Below, one piece after another: positions 8,540 through 17,057 of a stretch of DNA of 64,000 nucleotides. Under the pieces are notes generated by a model. It saw only the letters and a list, made by a program, of their open reading frames with translations. It had not been told where the DNA came from and did no database searches. Source of the DNA: Brevibacillus laterosporus (lineage in GTDB: Bacteria > Bacillota > Bacilli > Brevibacillales > Brevibacillaceae). The position numbers were made by a program, and so were the translations under genes. The stretch's first letter is position 1. Every line of letters starts with the position of its first letter. The stretch spans positions 1-64,000 of the forward strand of contig NZ_JAUKFY010000001.1 in NCBI RefSeq assembly GCF_030489605.1. Reading direction: 5' to 3'.

Positions 8540-9616
8540 ATGAATAAAAAGGCATCGAAATGGATGATCGGAGCATTAGCTCTTGCAGTGTTTGCACCAA
8601 CTGCTGCTTTTGCGGCAACTACTACAGATGTAGAGACAACAAAAATAGAACAAACCTTTCAAAAACGTGGGCATTTTTCCCTAGAGGATAAACAAGCCAA
8701 TCAGCAGGAATTAATGAAGATCATTAATAAATACAATCCTGATCTAGCTGACGATTTCCAAAAGTTGTTTGATCAACAGGAAAAAATGAAAGACAAACTT
8801 CCTCAAATGGATGAAGAAACAAAGAAAAAGCTAGATGAAATTCGTGAGCAGGTAAAGGATGGCTCATTAACGAAAGAACAAGCCAAAGAAGAGATGGAAA
8901 AACTTGGACTGAAAGGCTTTGATAAGGTTAAGATCAAAATTAAGAACATAGATGAGGAAACCAAAAAGAAGCTGGATGAAATTCAAGAGCAAGTAAAAGC
9001 TGGAACATTAACGGAAGAACAAGCAAAAGAGAAAATGGAAGAGCTGGGCATCAAGCAGCCTGTTCGTAAAATCATCAAGCTTGACGAAGAAACCAAAAAG
9101 AAACTGGATGAAATCCGTGAGCAGGTGAAGGCTGGAACATTAACGGAAGAACAAGCAAAAGAAGAGATGGAAAAACTGGGCATCGAGCAGCCTGTTCGTA
9201 AAATCATCAAGCTTGACGAAGAAACGAAAAAGAAACTGGATGAAATCCGTGAGCAGGTGAAGGCTGGAACATTAACGGAAGAGCAAGCAAAAGAAGAGAT
9301 GGAAAAACTGGGTGTCAAGAATGTGATCCATAAAGGCATCCAACTTGACGATGAAACCAAGCAAAAACTAGATGCAATCCAAGAGCAAGTGAAAGCTGGA
9401 ACATTAACGAAAGAACAAGCAAAAGAAGAGATGGAAAAACTAGGTATCAAGCGTTTGGGTCATGAAGGAAAAGAAAATATCATGGAACAGATCAAAGCAG
9501 CCGCCGATGCGGATGATGCTGATACCGTAAACAAACTGCTGCAAAAGTGGTTAGAAAAAATGCAAAACAAGAAAAATCCAAAAGCAGAGGCTACGTCCGA
9601 AGCAAAGGATGAGTAA
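8540..9616 (+). CDS. Secreted charged repeat protein with five 44-residue repeats
   Basis: 358 residues. A Sec signal peptide (KKASKWMIGALALAVF, cleavage near AAFA-A at 25-26) leads a Lys/Glu-rich, helical mature protein. Five repeats begin at 8807, 8948, 9080, 9212 and 9344, the last four exactly 132 bases apart. Each reads about DEETKKKLDEIREQVKAGTL, then TEEQAKEEMEKLG. The helix-turn-helix pattern with G-T/S-L-T resembles the short SHOCT / DUF2680-type helical hairpins, but I do not assign it to a family. Copies 3 and 4 are nearly identical in DNA, a sign of recent duplication. No anchor is visible. It shares GACAT boxes with the exporter downstream of the adjacent two-component system. 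Confidence 0.85.
   Translation: MNKKASKWMIGALALAVFAPTAAFAATTTDVETTKIEQTFQKRGHFSLEDKQANQQELMKIINKYNPDLADDFQKLFDQQEKMKDKLPQMDEETKKKLDEIREQVKDGSLTKEQAKEEMEKLGLKGFDKVKIKIKNIDEETKKKLDEIQEQVKAGTLTEEQAKEKMEELGIKQPVRKIIKLDEETKKKLDEIREQVKAGTLTEEQAKEEMEKLGIEQPVRKIIKLDEETKKKLDEIREQVKAGTLTEEQAKEEMEKLGVKNVIHKGIQLDDETKQKLDAIQEQVKAGTLTKEQAKEEMEKLGIKRLGHEGKENIMEQIKAAADADDADTVNKLLQKWLEKMQNKKNPKAEATSEAKDE
8807..9450 (+). repeat. Tandem 132-bp coding repeats
   Basis: Five in-frame units; the first is 141 bases and the next are 132. Units starting 9080 and 9212 differ at only a few positions. Copy number may vary between strains. Confidence 0.9.
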
Positions 9617-9958
9617 TTGAAATAGATAAGCAGGAAAAAACGAAGCTAGTGGCTACTATTACGGCAATTAGTAAGCTGCTAGTGGGTGTAAAGGCAAGGT
9701 TAAAAAACGGCAGTAGTATCCGGCAAAGAAGCAGTAAGAATGCGGCAAAAAGTAGTATCCTCATGTTTATAAGTACCCTCCCACTTTCGATATAATGCGT
9801 GATGATTGGCATGGTTTTCCTGAATATGCAGGAAGGCCATGCCTGTGTGTAGTTTTTTATGTATGAACTGCCAAAACATACCCTCTTTTCCTTTCGGGAT
9901 GTTTTTCGTATTCTTTTGATAAAGCCCTAGCCTCATATACTGGAAGGGAGCAAATTAT
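9617..9958. other. Intergenic region before the OmpR-type regulator
   Basis: No supported gene. An open stretch from about 9623 to 9790 (Lys/Ser-rich in one frame) has no start codon with a ribosome site. A large hairpin sits at 9808-9843. Confidence 0.5.
9808..9862 (+). terminator. Large hairpin with T tract, probable terminator of the repeat-protein gene
   Basis: GGCATGG...TTCCTG pairs with CAGGAA...CCATGCC (13 pairs with a 2x2 internal loop). TTTTTT follows 10 bases later. It is nearly 200 bases beyond the gene it would serve. Confidence 0.5.
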
Positions 9959-10645
9959 ATGCAAACAATTGTAATCGTAGAAGATGAAGTACCGATCTCT
10001 CGTGTTCTACAGGTATATTTAGAAAAAGCGGGTTATCAGGTAGAGCTTGCCTTTGATGGTGAAGAAGCTATACATACATTTGATCGTGTGGCACCTTCTC
10101 TGGTTTTATTGGACGTCATGCTGCCAGGGCAGAGTGGATGGAAGATATTAGAGTATATTCGTACCAAAAGTAGCTGTCCTGTAATTATGCTGACAGCATT
10201 AGGTCAACTGGATCAGAAGATAAATGGGCTAAATCAGGGGGCAGACGATTATATTACCAAGCCTTTTATTGGCGAGGAGGTCGTAGCACGTGTCAATGCC
10301 GTTTTACGCCGTTCCTTACTGGTCATGGGTGACTATAAAGCTCGAATTTTTGGAAGTTTAAAAGTAGATTATCGAGCCCACTCTGTCACCTTGCACGGCA
10401 TTGAGCTTACTTTTACGCCACGTGATCTTTCTCTGTTTTTATTTTTAGCTCAGCATCCCAATCAGACCTTTACTAGAGAGCAATTGATCGAGCAGGTTTG
10501 GGGGATGGATTATGAGGGAAGTGATCGTGCTGTCGATCTTGCAGTGAAGCGTATCCGGAGAACCCTGCAAAATTGGCCAACCGATGAAGGAGAAATTCGT
10601 ACACTACGAGGATTGGGGTATCAGTTCTGTGTCAATGAAAAATAA
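9959..10645 (+). CDS. OmpR-family response regulator
   Basis: 228 residues. The receiver domain has IVIVEDEVPISRVL, phosphoacceptor Asp in LVLLDVMLPGQSGW and Lys in DDYITKPF. The winged-helix DNA-binding domain (about 130-225) has FTPRDLSLFLFL, FTREQLIEQVWG, AVDLAVKRIRRTL and the terminal GLGYQF. GGAAGGGA precedes the ATG. The 3' end overlaps the kinase gene. Candidate targets are the genes behind the GACAT boxes on either side (8540 and 12330). That link is inferred from motif type and position. Confidence 0.93.
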   Translation: MQTIVIVEDEVPISRVLQVYLEKAGYQVELAFDGEEAIHTFDRVAPSLVLLDVMLPGQSGWKILEYIRTKSSCPVIMLTALGQLDQKINGLNQGADDYITKPFIGEEVVARVNAVLRRSLLVMGDYKARIFGSLKVDYRAHSVTLHGIELTFTPRDLSLFLFLAQHPNQTFTREQLIEQVWGMDYEGSDRAVDLAVKRIRRTLQNWPTDEGEIRTLRGLGYQFCVNEK

Positions 10646-12041
10646 AGAGCGGAAAACGCTATTAACCTATTGGACGACTCGTTATGTATTAACCTTATGC
10701 GTTGGTCTTGTTGTCATTGGACTTTTCTCTAGCATGTGGATAAGCTACAATGAAACGCAAAAAAGGCTGGATGTCATGAGATATATGGCTGTGGAAATTT
10801 CGGAACAAATTGTATCAGCAGACGGGGCGACGATTGTGATACCTGCCTTCCTGTCACGATTAGTAGAGAATCGTCAGCGCTTCATGGGGGGATTTAAGCC
10901 CATGGTTATGATATTAGATGAACACAAGCAGGTTGTCTTTGGAAAATCCAATCGATTTGTTGACGATATCCTCCGCCGAATCTCTCCAGATTGGGAAGAA
11001 GATCAGGACGTGCAGGAAATACAGACGCGCTCAGGAGATACTGCTATTTTTCTTACCCAGAAGATAGAGGAGAACGGTCAAACACTGGGGTGGGTGTTTC
11101 TCTTCTCTCCGAAAAAAGAGATGGATCGCAGCATAGAGACATTGCAACAATTATGCATCATGCTAACAAGTCTTGGACTATTAGGCTGGATCGTTATTTA
11201 TTATCTAACAAAAAAATTATCGGAACCCGTGAAGGAAGTTGCGGATGCTGCTAAACAAATTGTGACGGGACGCTATGATATTGAACTGAAGAAGGATATC
11301 AAAGAAAAGGAAATCTATGAACTAATACATTCGTTTAAAGATATGGCTGATCGACTTCGACAGTTAGAATTGATGAGAACGGAGCTATTGGCTGGAGTTA
11401 CCCATGAGCTGAAAACACCCGTTACCTCTATCAGCGGGCTGTTACAAGCGGTTAAGGATGATGTGGTGACCGGTGAGGTAGCCAAAGAGTTCCTGGAGAT
11501 TTGCTCTAAAGAGATTTTACGCTTACAAAAAATGGTGGAAGATTTATTAGATTTTAACTCATTTGCAGTAGGAGATATTAAAGTTAACAAACAACCACAA
11601 AACATGAATCATCTGGTGCAGGAAATTACTCATCAATGGTTGATTGGACAAGACGAGAATACGCTTGTTCTTCAGACGAATATTCCTGAACAAGAAGTAT
11701 GGATTGACACCGACCCACTACGCATACAGCAAATTTTATATAACCTATTAAATAACGCAAAACAAGCAACAGGATTAAACGGAATTATACAGGTAACTCT
11801 ATTACAGCAAGATGACGTTCTTCAAATTTGTGTTCAAGATAATGGTGACGGCATTCCAGAAACAGAAAAGGAATTTATTTTTGAGCGATTTTATCGCGGA
11901 GAAGAGAAGAAGCACAAGGTAAGAGGGCTTGGATTAGGATTACCCTTTAGCAAAATGATGGCAAAGGCGCTTGGGGGCGATCTTGAATTGACGGAGAGTA
12001 TTCAGGAGAAGACCGTTTTTACCTTGTCATTAACCAAATGA
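10635..12041 (+). CDS. OmpR-partner sensor histidine kinase
   Basis: About 468 residues from ATG 10635, which overlaps the regulator by 11 bases; GTG 10629 is the alternative. Helices at about 12-34 and 170-192 flank an extracellular domain of some 130 residues. HAMP follows, then the H-box MRTELLAGVTHELKTPVTSI. The ATPase has N-box NNAKQAT, DNGDGIPETE and GLGLGLPFSK. All kinase motifs look intact, in contrast to the damaged exporter genes it precedes. The signal is not evident. Confidence 0.92.
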   Translation: MKNKERKTLLTYWTTRYVLTLCVGLVVIGLFSSMWISYNETQKRLDVMRYMAVEISEQIVSADGATIVIPAFLSRLVENRQRFMGGFKPMVMILDEHKQVVFGKSNRFVDDILRRISPDWEEDQDVQEIQTRSGDTAIFLTQKIEENGQTLGWVFLFSPKKEMDRSIETLQQLCIMLTSLGLLGWIVIYYLTKKLSEPVKEVADAAKQIVTGRYDIELKKDIKEKEIYELIHSFKDMADRLRQLELMRTELLAGVTHELKTPVTSISGLLQAVKDDVVTGEVAKEFLEICSKEILRLQKMVEDLLDFNSFAVGDIKVNKQPQNMNHLVQEITHQWLIGQDENTLVLQTNIPEQEVWIDTDPLRIQQILYNLLNNAKQATGLNGIIQVTLLQQDDVLQICVQDNGDGIPETEKEFIFERFYRGEEKKHKVRGLGLGLPFSKMMAKALGGDLELTESIQEKTVFTLSLTK

Positions 12042-12088
12042 GGAATATCAAAAAGCTTATCCACAGATAAACAATATTTATAAAAGTT

Positions 12089-12132
12089 GTCCACAATTAC
12101 TGATGTCAAAGGTAACTGCGGACAATTTTTTT
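12089..12132 (+). terminator. Terminator after the two-component genes
   Basis: TTGTCC pairs with GGACAA, with AATTAC / GTAACT-like pairing inside, followed by seven T. Confidence 0.65.
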
Positions 12133-12192
12133 ATAGTCCCTTTTTCTATCTTTATAAAGGGTTTCTTTCTTTTGCTCCCATTTTTCACCAAG

Positions 12193-12238
12193 TTTCCCAC
12201 AAGACAGACATCTAGCTGACATACAGCGAACTTATAGT
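12193..12238 (+). promoter_or_regulatory. GACAT direct-repeat box before the exporter genes
   Basis: GACAT at 12207-12211 and 12218-12222 are 11 bases apart, and CTGACATAC is identical to the copy at 8465-8473. TTTCCCACAA (12193-12202) is shared too; its distance to the doublet is 14 here and 25 at 8430, a difference of exactly 11. TATAGT (12233-12238) may be the -10. Confidence 0.55.
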
Positions 12239-12329
12239 CAGTTCATCACGAAGGCGGTTTACAAATAAACGATTTTTTTGGGGAAATCTCAATGCTTGGA
12301 AGTACAACGATACATCATTTTTTAGTGGA

Positions 12330-13891
12330 ATGGGAAAAAGGAAAAGAAGGATTATCACGGGAGCAGTAGCTGTAGCCCTACTGTGTGGAACGGGTGTTTT
12401 TACCTATAGTAAGCTGTTATCTCCTTCACGTGCAGCTTCGATTATGCAGACAACTCAAGTCCAGCGAGGGGATGTGTCGGAGGTAGTTACTGCTTCAGGG
12501 ACCGTACAAGCTGCAAAGCAAGTGACCGTAAACTTTCCGAGTGGCGATCAGTCCGTAACAGCAGTCAACGTTAAAATAGGTGATACTGTTAAAGCAGGGC
12601 AAATACTGGCTACAATGGATCAATCCGCTGCCTTGATGCAAATAAAAATTGCAGAAGCTAACCTTTTATCAGCAAAGGCTGGCTTAGCGGAAAAAATGCA
12701 GGCAAAGGATGAAAATGAAATTGTGGTATTACAGTCAAATGTAACAAAAGCAAAAGCAGCACTAGAATCTGCCAAGAAAAATTATGACAATCAAAAGGCA
12801 CTAATCCAACAGGAGAAAGCAAGCGCTAACTTACAAGAGGCTCAAAAAAATATGGAGACGCAAAAAAAATTATACGAGGCTGGCGCTATTTCCAAAAGTG
12901 AATTGGATCAGGCGCAAAATAGTTTGAATCAGGCAGTGGCTGAATACAAAACAGCCAGCATGCAGTACAGTCAGACAGTAGACCAGAGTAATAATAATGT
13001 TGCCCAAGCACAGGCTGCCTACGATTCTGCGCTAGCCCAATTTAATCAAGCTAAGGCTCCGGTCCAAGAGTCTTCTTTACAGGCCGCAAAAGCATCAGTT
13101 GCTCAAGCTGAGGTACAACTGCAACAACAACAGCAGAATTTAGAAAAGCTAACCTTAAAGGCACCAATGGATGGTGTTATTTTACAGGTGAATGGGCAGG
13201 TAGGAGAAGCGGCAAGCTCTCCTTTTTTGATTATGGACAACTCGAATTCTGAACAATTGGGGGTGATGGCCCAGATCAGTCAGAATGATATCGGTAAAAT
13301 CAAACAGGGGATGGAAGCTACTTTTACAATTGGAACCTACAGTAAAAAAAATTTCAAGGAAAAGTAGAAACGGTGTACCCAGAAGGGAGTACAGAATCAG
13401 GTGTGACAACCTATAAAGTACTTCTTACTGTTGGAAATAAAGAAGGATTGTTAAAGCCAGGCATGACGCTCCAGACAACAATTCATGTAGGGGAACAAAA
13501 GAATGTGCTCTATGTTCCAATTACTGCTTTGCGCGAACAAGGTGGGAAAACTGGAGTTTTGGTAAAAGGAAAAGATGGTGCTGGTACAGATAAGGAAATG
13601 AAGTCAACAGCCGATTCAAAAGGCAAATCGCGTGACAAAGGGCAAAATGTATCAGGTTTTCAATTTAAAGAAGTAACGACTGGACTAATAGGCTCAGATC
13701 GCGTTGAAATTACGTCTGGACTCGAGGAAGGAGATCAAATCCTTTTAACTATGCAGGTATCTAACAGCTCCTCGAATATACGTCAAATGGGTCAGGGGCC
13801 GATGTCGTCAGGTATGGGCGGTATGCCTGTAATGGGAGGAGGTATGCCGAGTGGCGGAGCAGGTTTCCAAGGCGGGGCAAGAGCAAGATAA
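12330..13891 (+). pseudogene. MacA/HlyD-like membrane fusion protein, frameshifted
   Basis: Codons 1-345 give an N-terminal membrane anchor, a lipoyl/barrel part (VVTASGTVQAAKQ, GDTVKAGQILATMD), a long Ala/Gln-rich coiled coil (about 110-255) and ITLKAPMDGVILQ-type return strand, then stop at 13365. The continuation lies in another frame, 13373-13891: YPEGSTESGVTTYKVLL, GLLKPGM, LYVPITAL and a Gly/Met-rich tail. The frames meet at a run of eight A (13344-13351). Nine A would restore one protein of about 520 residues. This is either a real one-base loss, polymerase slippage, or a sequencing error. Its role would be the periplasm-side adaptor of an ABC exporter. Confidence 0.82.
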
Positions 13892-14615
13892 TACTAGAGC
13901 TGTAATTCGGATTGCAGATGTGAAAAAGAAGTATGTGATTGGAGATCAAGAAATACATGCCCTGCGAGGAGTAAATCTTAGCATTGCAGAAGGGGATTTT
14001 GTAGCTATTATGGGGCCTTCAGGCTCAGGTAAATCTACGATGATGAACATGATTGGTTGCTTGGATCTGCCCTCAAGTGGAACCTTTTATCTGGATGGCT
14101 ATCCTGTTTCGGAGGCAGAGGATGAGGAGCTGGCTAAAATTCGGAACCAAAAAATAGGCTTTGTTTTTCAAAATTTTAATCTGATTCCGCGTACACCCGC
14201 AGTAGAAAATGTAGAGCTTCCACTTTTATATGCAGGTGTAGATGCCAAACAAAGACGACAGCGTGCTATTGATTCCCTACATAGAGTTGGACTTGGCAAT
14301 CGGTTATATAACAAACCGAATGAGCTATCAGGTGGGCAGCAGCAACGTGTTTCCATTGCCCGCGCCTTGGTTAATGAACCTGTGATTATTTTGGCGGATG
14401 AGCCTACCGGTGCTCTTGATACGAAAACAAGTCAAGAGATCATGGGAATATTTCAACGATTAAATAATGAAGGGAAAACGGTTATTTTAGTCACTCACGA
14501 ACCAGATATTGCAGAATATGCTAAGCGAGTCATCCATTTCCGTGACGGACAGATTGTAGCTAATGAGGTAATTCAAGATCGAAGAATAGCGAATTCCGAG
14601 GAAATGGTAGTATGA
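13851..14615 (+). CDS. MacB/LolD-type ABC transporter ATP-binding protein
   Basis: 254 residues from GTG 13851; GGGAGGAGG (13834-13842) is 8 bases upstream inside the end of the fusion-protein gene. Walker A is GPSGSGKST (about residue 53), the signature [15 protein letters not shown], and Walker [35 protein letters not shown] is the usual Q-loop region of this subfamily. It is complete, yet both partner genes are damaged, so it probably has no functioning transporter unless the lesions are artefacts. Its stop overlaps the permease start (ATGA). Confidence 0.92.
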   Translation: MAEQVSKAGQEQDNTRAVIRIADVKKKYVIGDQEIHALRGVNLSIAEGDFVAIMGPSGSGKSTMMNMIGCLDLPSSGTFYLDGYPVSEAEDEELAKIRNQKIGFVFQNFNLIPRTPAVENVELPLLYAGVDAKQRRQRAIDSLHRVGLGNRLYNKPNELSGGQQQRVSIARALVNEPVIILADEPTGALDTKTSQEIMGIFQRLNNEGKTVILVTHEPDIAEYAKRVIHFRDGQIVANEVIQDRRIANSEEMVV

Positions 14616-15018
14616 GTTATTGGGAAGCTATGCGTGTTTCACTGCGGAATGTCACAGCTAACAAGCTTAGATCTTTTCTAACCATGCTAGGTATTATGAA
14701 CATCATGCTGGTCTCCGTCACAGAGCGTACTCGTGAGATTGGGATTCGCAAGGCCATTGGAGCAACTAAAAAAGCGATTATGCAACAATTCTTGATTGAA
14801 TCAATTACGCTGAGTATCCTGGGGGGATCATTGGAATTGTGCCGGGAGTTGGAGCGGCTTGGATCGTGAACAAGCTGGGAGGAGTGGAGATTGCCATTAC
14901 AATAACTCCCATGCTGTATGCCTTTTTATCATCCTTATTGGTAGGTGTGGTATTTGGCGTGTATCCTGCAAAAAAGGCCGCAGAGATGAAGCCAATTGAT
15001 GCACTGCGATATGAATAA
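14612..15018 (+). pseudogene. MacB/FtsX-type ABC permease, internally deleted and frameshifted
   Basis: The first 28 codons are a normal permease start ([28 protein letters not shown]). The next codons, [20 protein letters not shown], belong to the C-terminal membrane domain, so about 250 residues including the extracellular domain and a membrane helix are missing. The joint, near 14690-14697, falls where both ends would read G-I. A second lesion is a run of six G at 14821-14826: seven would restore the frame, which then runs [16 protein letters not shown] to PIDALRYE and a stop at 15016-15018. As read, translation ends at 14869 after 85 residues. Confidence 0.85.
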
Positions 15019-15090
15019 AAATGCATGTGTATCTACTATAATTGAAGCGTAAAGAAGAATATTTGGCACTTATGTCAATATGAAAGTTGG

Positions 15091-15138
15091 GTAAAGCCCT
15101 TTATTCCTTGTTTTGTCAGCAGGAAAAAGGGCTTTTTC
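15091..15138 (+). terminator. Terminator after the exporter genes
   Basis: AAAGCCCTTTATTCCT pairs imperfectly with AGGAAAAAGGGCTTT. The T run follows. Confidence 0.75.
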
Positions 15139-15304
15139 CTATATAATGATGTAGTTAAATAAAAATGAAACCTTTTCTCATTTATTCTGTATTAGATTAG
15201 TAAGAAGTCATTATGTACGGCCAAAGATGACAGATTATATTTGCATGATTTGGTAGAAGCTATTTTTACCATAAGAAAGGAGTTCCTATAGGGATAGATT
15301 TGAC

Positions 15305-16753
15305 ATGAGAAAAGAAAAACATCGCCAAATTCAAATTATGAAACTCCTAGGTGGAGAAAATAGATGGTTTACAGTTCAGGAGTTATCGGAGAAAATAGGA
15401 TGCTCATATAAGACTGTTGCCAAGGAAATTTCCATATTGAGGGATTTCTTGCCGCCTGGCTGGGAGATTAGTTCTGTAAAAGGGAAAGGCATTCAATTAT
15501 TTTTACCGGAAAGCTCCTCTATAAATGAAGTGATATCTTTATTTGTAAGAGATTCATTTACTTTTCAAGTATTTCAGCAGTTGCTTGAAGGAAATTGTAA
15601 AACTGTTTCCCAATTAGCCGAACATTTATTTATCCAAGGACCCTCTCTTCAAAACGTTCTAAGAAGAGTGGGGAAACATTTAAAGACCTATAAATTACAG
15701 CTTCAAAGAAATCCCCTTCAAATTGTGGGGAGTGAACTTCAAATCATCATGATGTTTTTTGAGCTATATACTAGCTCTTATACCAATAAAGAATGGCCGT
15801 TTACGGAATATGAGGATGTATGCCTGCGCTATTTAGATGAGATTGAAGAGGGATTAGGCATCACTTTTGATGTATGCGATAGGCATAAGCTCTCCTATTT
15901 TTTAGCTATTGTATTAAAGAGAAAAAAACAAGGCTACCAAATCAATTTAGGCAATCCCATTTCACACTATAATATTGAGACCCCTTATTACCATACGATA
16001 TCCACGATACTCGATCAGTTAACATCGAAATATAATATCTCTTTAACAACAGAGGACAAAGTAATAATGACGATTGTGATTAAGGCTTCTAAGCATGTGT
16101 ACAAGGATGTCGATAAAGTAAAAAAAGAAGCACTTCAATATTTTCATGAAGGAAAAATGCAAGTATTCATATATATGAAGGATTTCATTCGTATGCTTGA
16201 AAATAGAATCAACAAGCCATTAATTCATGACGAGGAATTTGTTTTTACCTTAATCGATTACTTTAAGCGAACCATGTATACCCTAAAGTATTTCTCTACT
16301 ATCAAAGTTAAGGAAAAATCCATTACAAAATATATTAGAGAAAAGCACCGAAAAACGTTTCTACAGGTGAAAGAAGTATATAATGAATGGGCAAAAAAAT
16401 ACGGGATAGCGGATTATATCATTGATGATGAAATTGCTAATGTCACCATGCAAATAGAAGCTACGATTTCATTTAAGCCTGCATCTAAAAAGGCTCTTAT
16501 TATATCTGGTGACGGGACAAGCTGGAAACGATATATGGAGGCTATTTTAAGAGAAAGATTCGGTGAGAAATTACAAATATTAGATCAATATTTGTATGAT
16601 ATAACAGAGGAACAAATCAAAGCGCTAGGTATAGATATAATCATTACTACTATTCCTATTGATATACAATCCATTCCGGTTATTCGTGTTCAATCTATTT
16701 TATCCCAACGTAACCTTCATACCCTTCAGCAATTTATTAACGACGGTAAATAA
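15305..16753 (+). CDS. AtxA/Mga-type PRD-containing transcription regulator
   Basis: 482 residues, near the length of AtxA. An N-terminal winged helix (FTVQELSEKIGCSYKTVAKE, about 22-42) and a second helix-turn-helix (TVSQLAEHLFIQGPSLQNVL, about 98-118) are followed by two PRD-like helical domains (about 165-390). The end is an EIIB-like fold starting KKALIISGDGTSWKRY. This is the order seen in Mga and AtxA, whose PRDs are phosphorylated on histidine by PTS proteins. It stands alone between two terminators, so its targets are not shown by context. The window also encodes HPr and EI, possible phosphate donors. Confidence 0.8.
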   Translation: MRKEKHRQIQIMKLLGGENRWFTVQELSEKIGCSYKTVAKEISILRDFLPPGWEISSVKGKGIQLFLPESSSINEVISLFVRDSFTFQVFQQLLEGNCKTVSQLAEHLFIQGPSLQNVLRRVGKHLKTYKLQLQRNPLQIVGSELQIIMMFFELYTSSYTNKEWPFTEYEDVCLRYLDEIEEGLGITFDVCDRHKLSYFLAIVLKRKKQGYQINLGNPISHYNIETPYYHTISTILDQLTSKYNISLTTEDKVIMTIVIKASKHVYKDVDKVKKEALQYFHEGKMQVFIYMKDFIRMLENRINKPLIHDEEFVFTLIDYFKRTMYTLKYFSTIKVKEKSITKYIREKHRKTFLQVKEVYNEWAKKYGIADYIIDDEIANVTMQIEATISFKPASKKALIISGDGTSWKRYMEAILRERFGEKLQILDQYLYDITEEQIKALGIDIIITTIPIDIQSIPVIRVQSILSQRNLHTLQQFINDGK

Positions 16754-16770
16754 TATGCCTGTCAATGTGG

Positions 16771-16818
16771 AAAAGACGTTTTCTCTTTCAATCATCATGA
16801 GAGAAAACGTCTTTTTTT
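16771..16818 (+). terminator. Terminator after the AtxA-like gene
   Basis: AAAGACGTTTTCTC and GAGAAAACGTCTTT form a 14-bp perfect stem followed by T. Confidence 0.92.
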
Positions 16819-17057
16819 CTGTTAAAGCTGATGAGTAGAATATTAAAACGCATAAAAATGGATGGCCTTACATAAAGGAAAGGCATCATCAAAATGAAGA
16901 GTTAGAGATTATTTTATCAAGGAAGTAAAAAAATTACCTTTAGTAACGGTAATTAATACACTTGATAGGAAAATCAGTTCATATGTAATATATGTATTAC
17001 GACTTAGGTATAAAGTCTTATGCAATGTCAGCTTTTAGGGAGGATTTATAAATATAC
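16819..17057. other. Upstream region of the HD-GYP gene
   Basis: Contains ATTACC-N9-GGTAAT (about 16934-16954), a possible operator, and AT-rich sequence with overlapping ATATGTA/TATGTATTA stretches near 16980-17000. No gene seen. A GGGAGG ribosome site ends it. Confidence 0.4.

Larger units (their letters stand above)
12042..12329. other. Intergenic region before the exporter genes
   Basis: Contains the kinase terminator (12089-12132) and GACAT boxes, listed separately, and a perfect DnaA-box sequence TTATCCACA at 12057-12065, which I take as chance. Confidence 0.5.

Noticed and set aside
8983-9450. 155-codon antisense frame in the repeat gene
   Set aside because: A by-product of the repeated codons on the + strand, with Ser/Cys-rich low complexity and no start signal.
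8807-9450. CRISPR-like direct repeats
   Set aside because: Units are 132 bases, in frame and coding, with no unique spacers.
12057-12097. Perfect DnaA box TTATCCACA and a near copy TTGTCCACA
   Set aside because: Only two, within a terminator region; no dnaA/dnaN genes or AT-rich unwinding element nearby, so not an origin.
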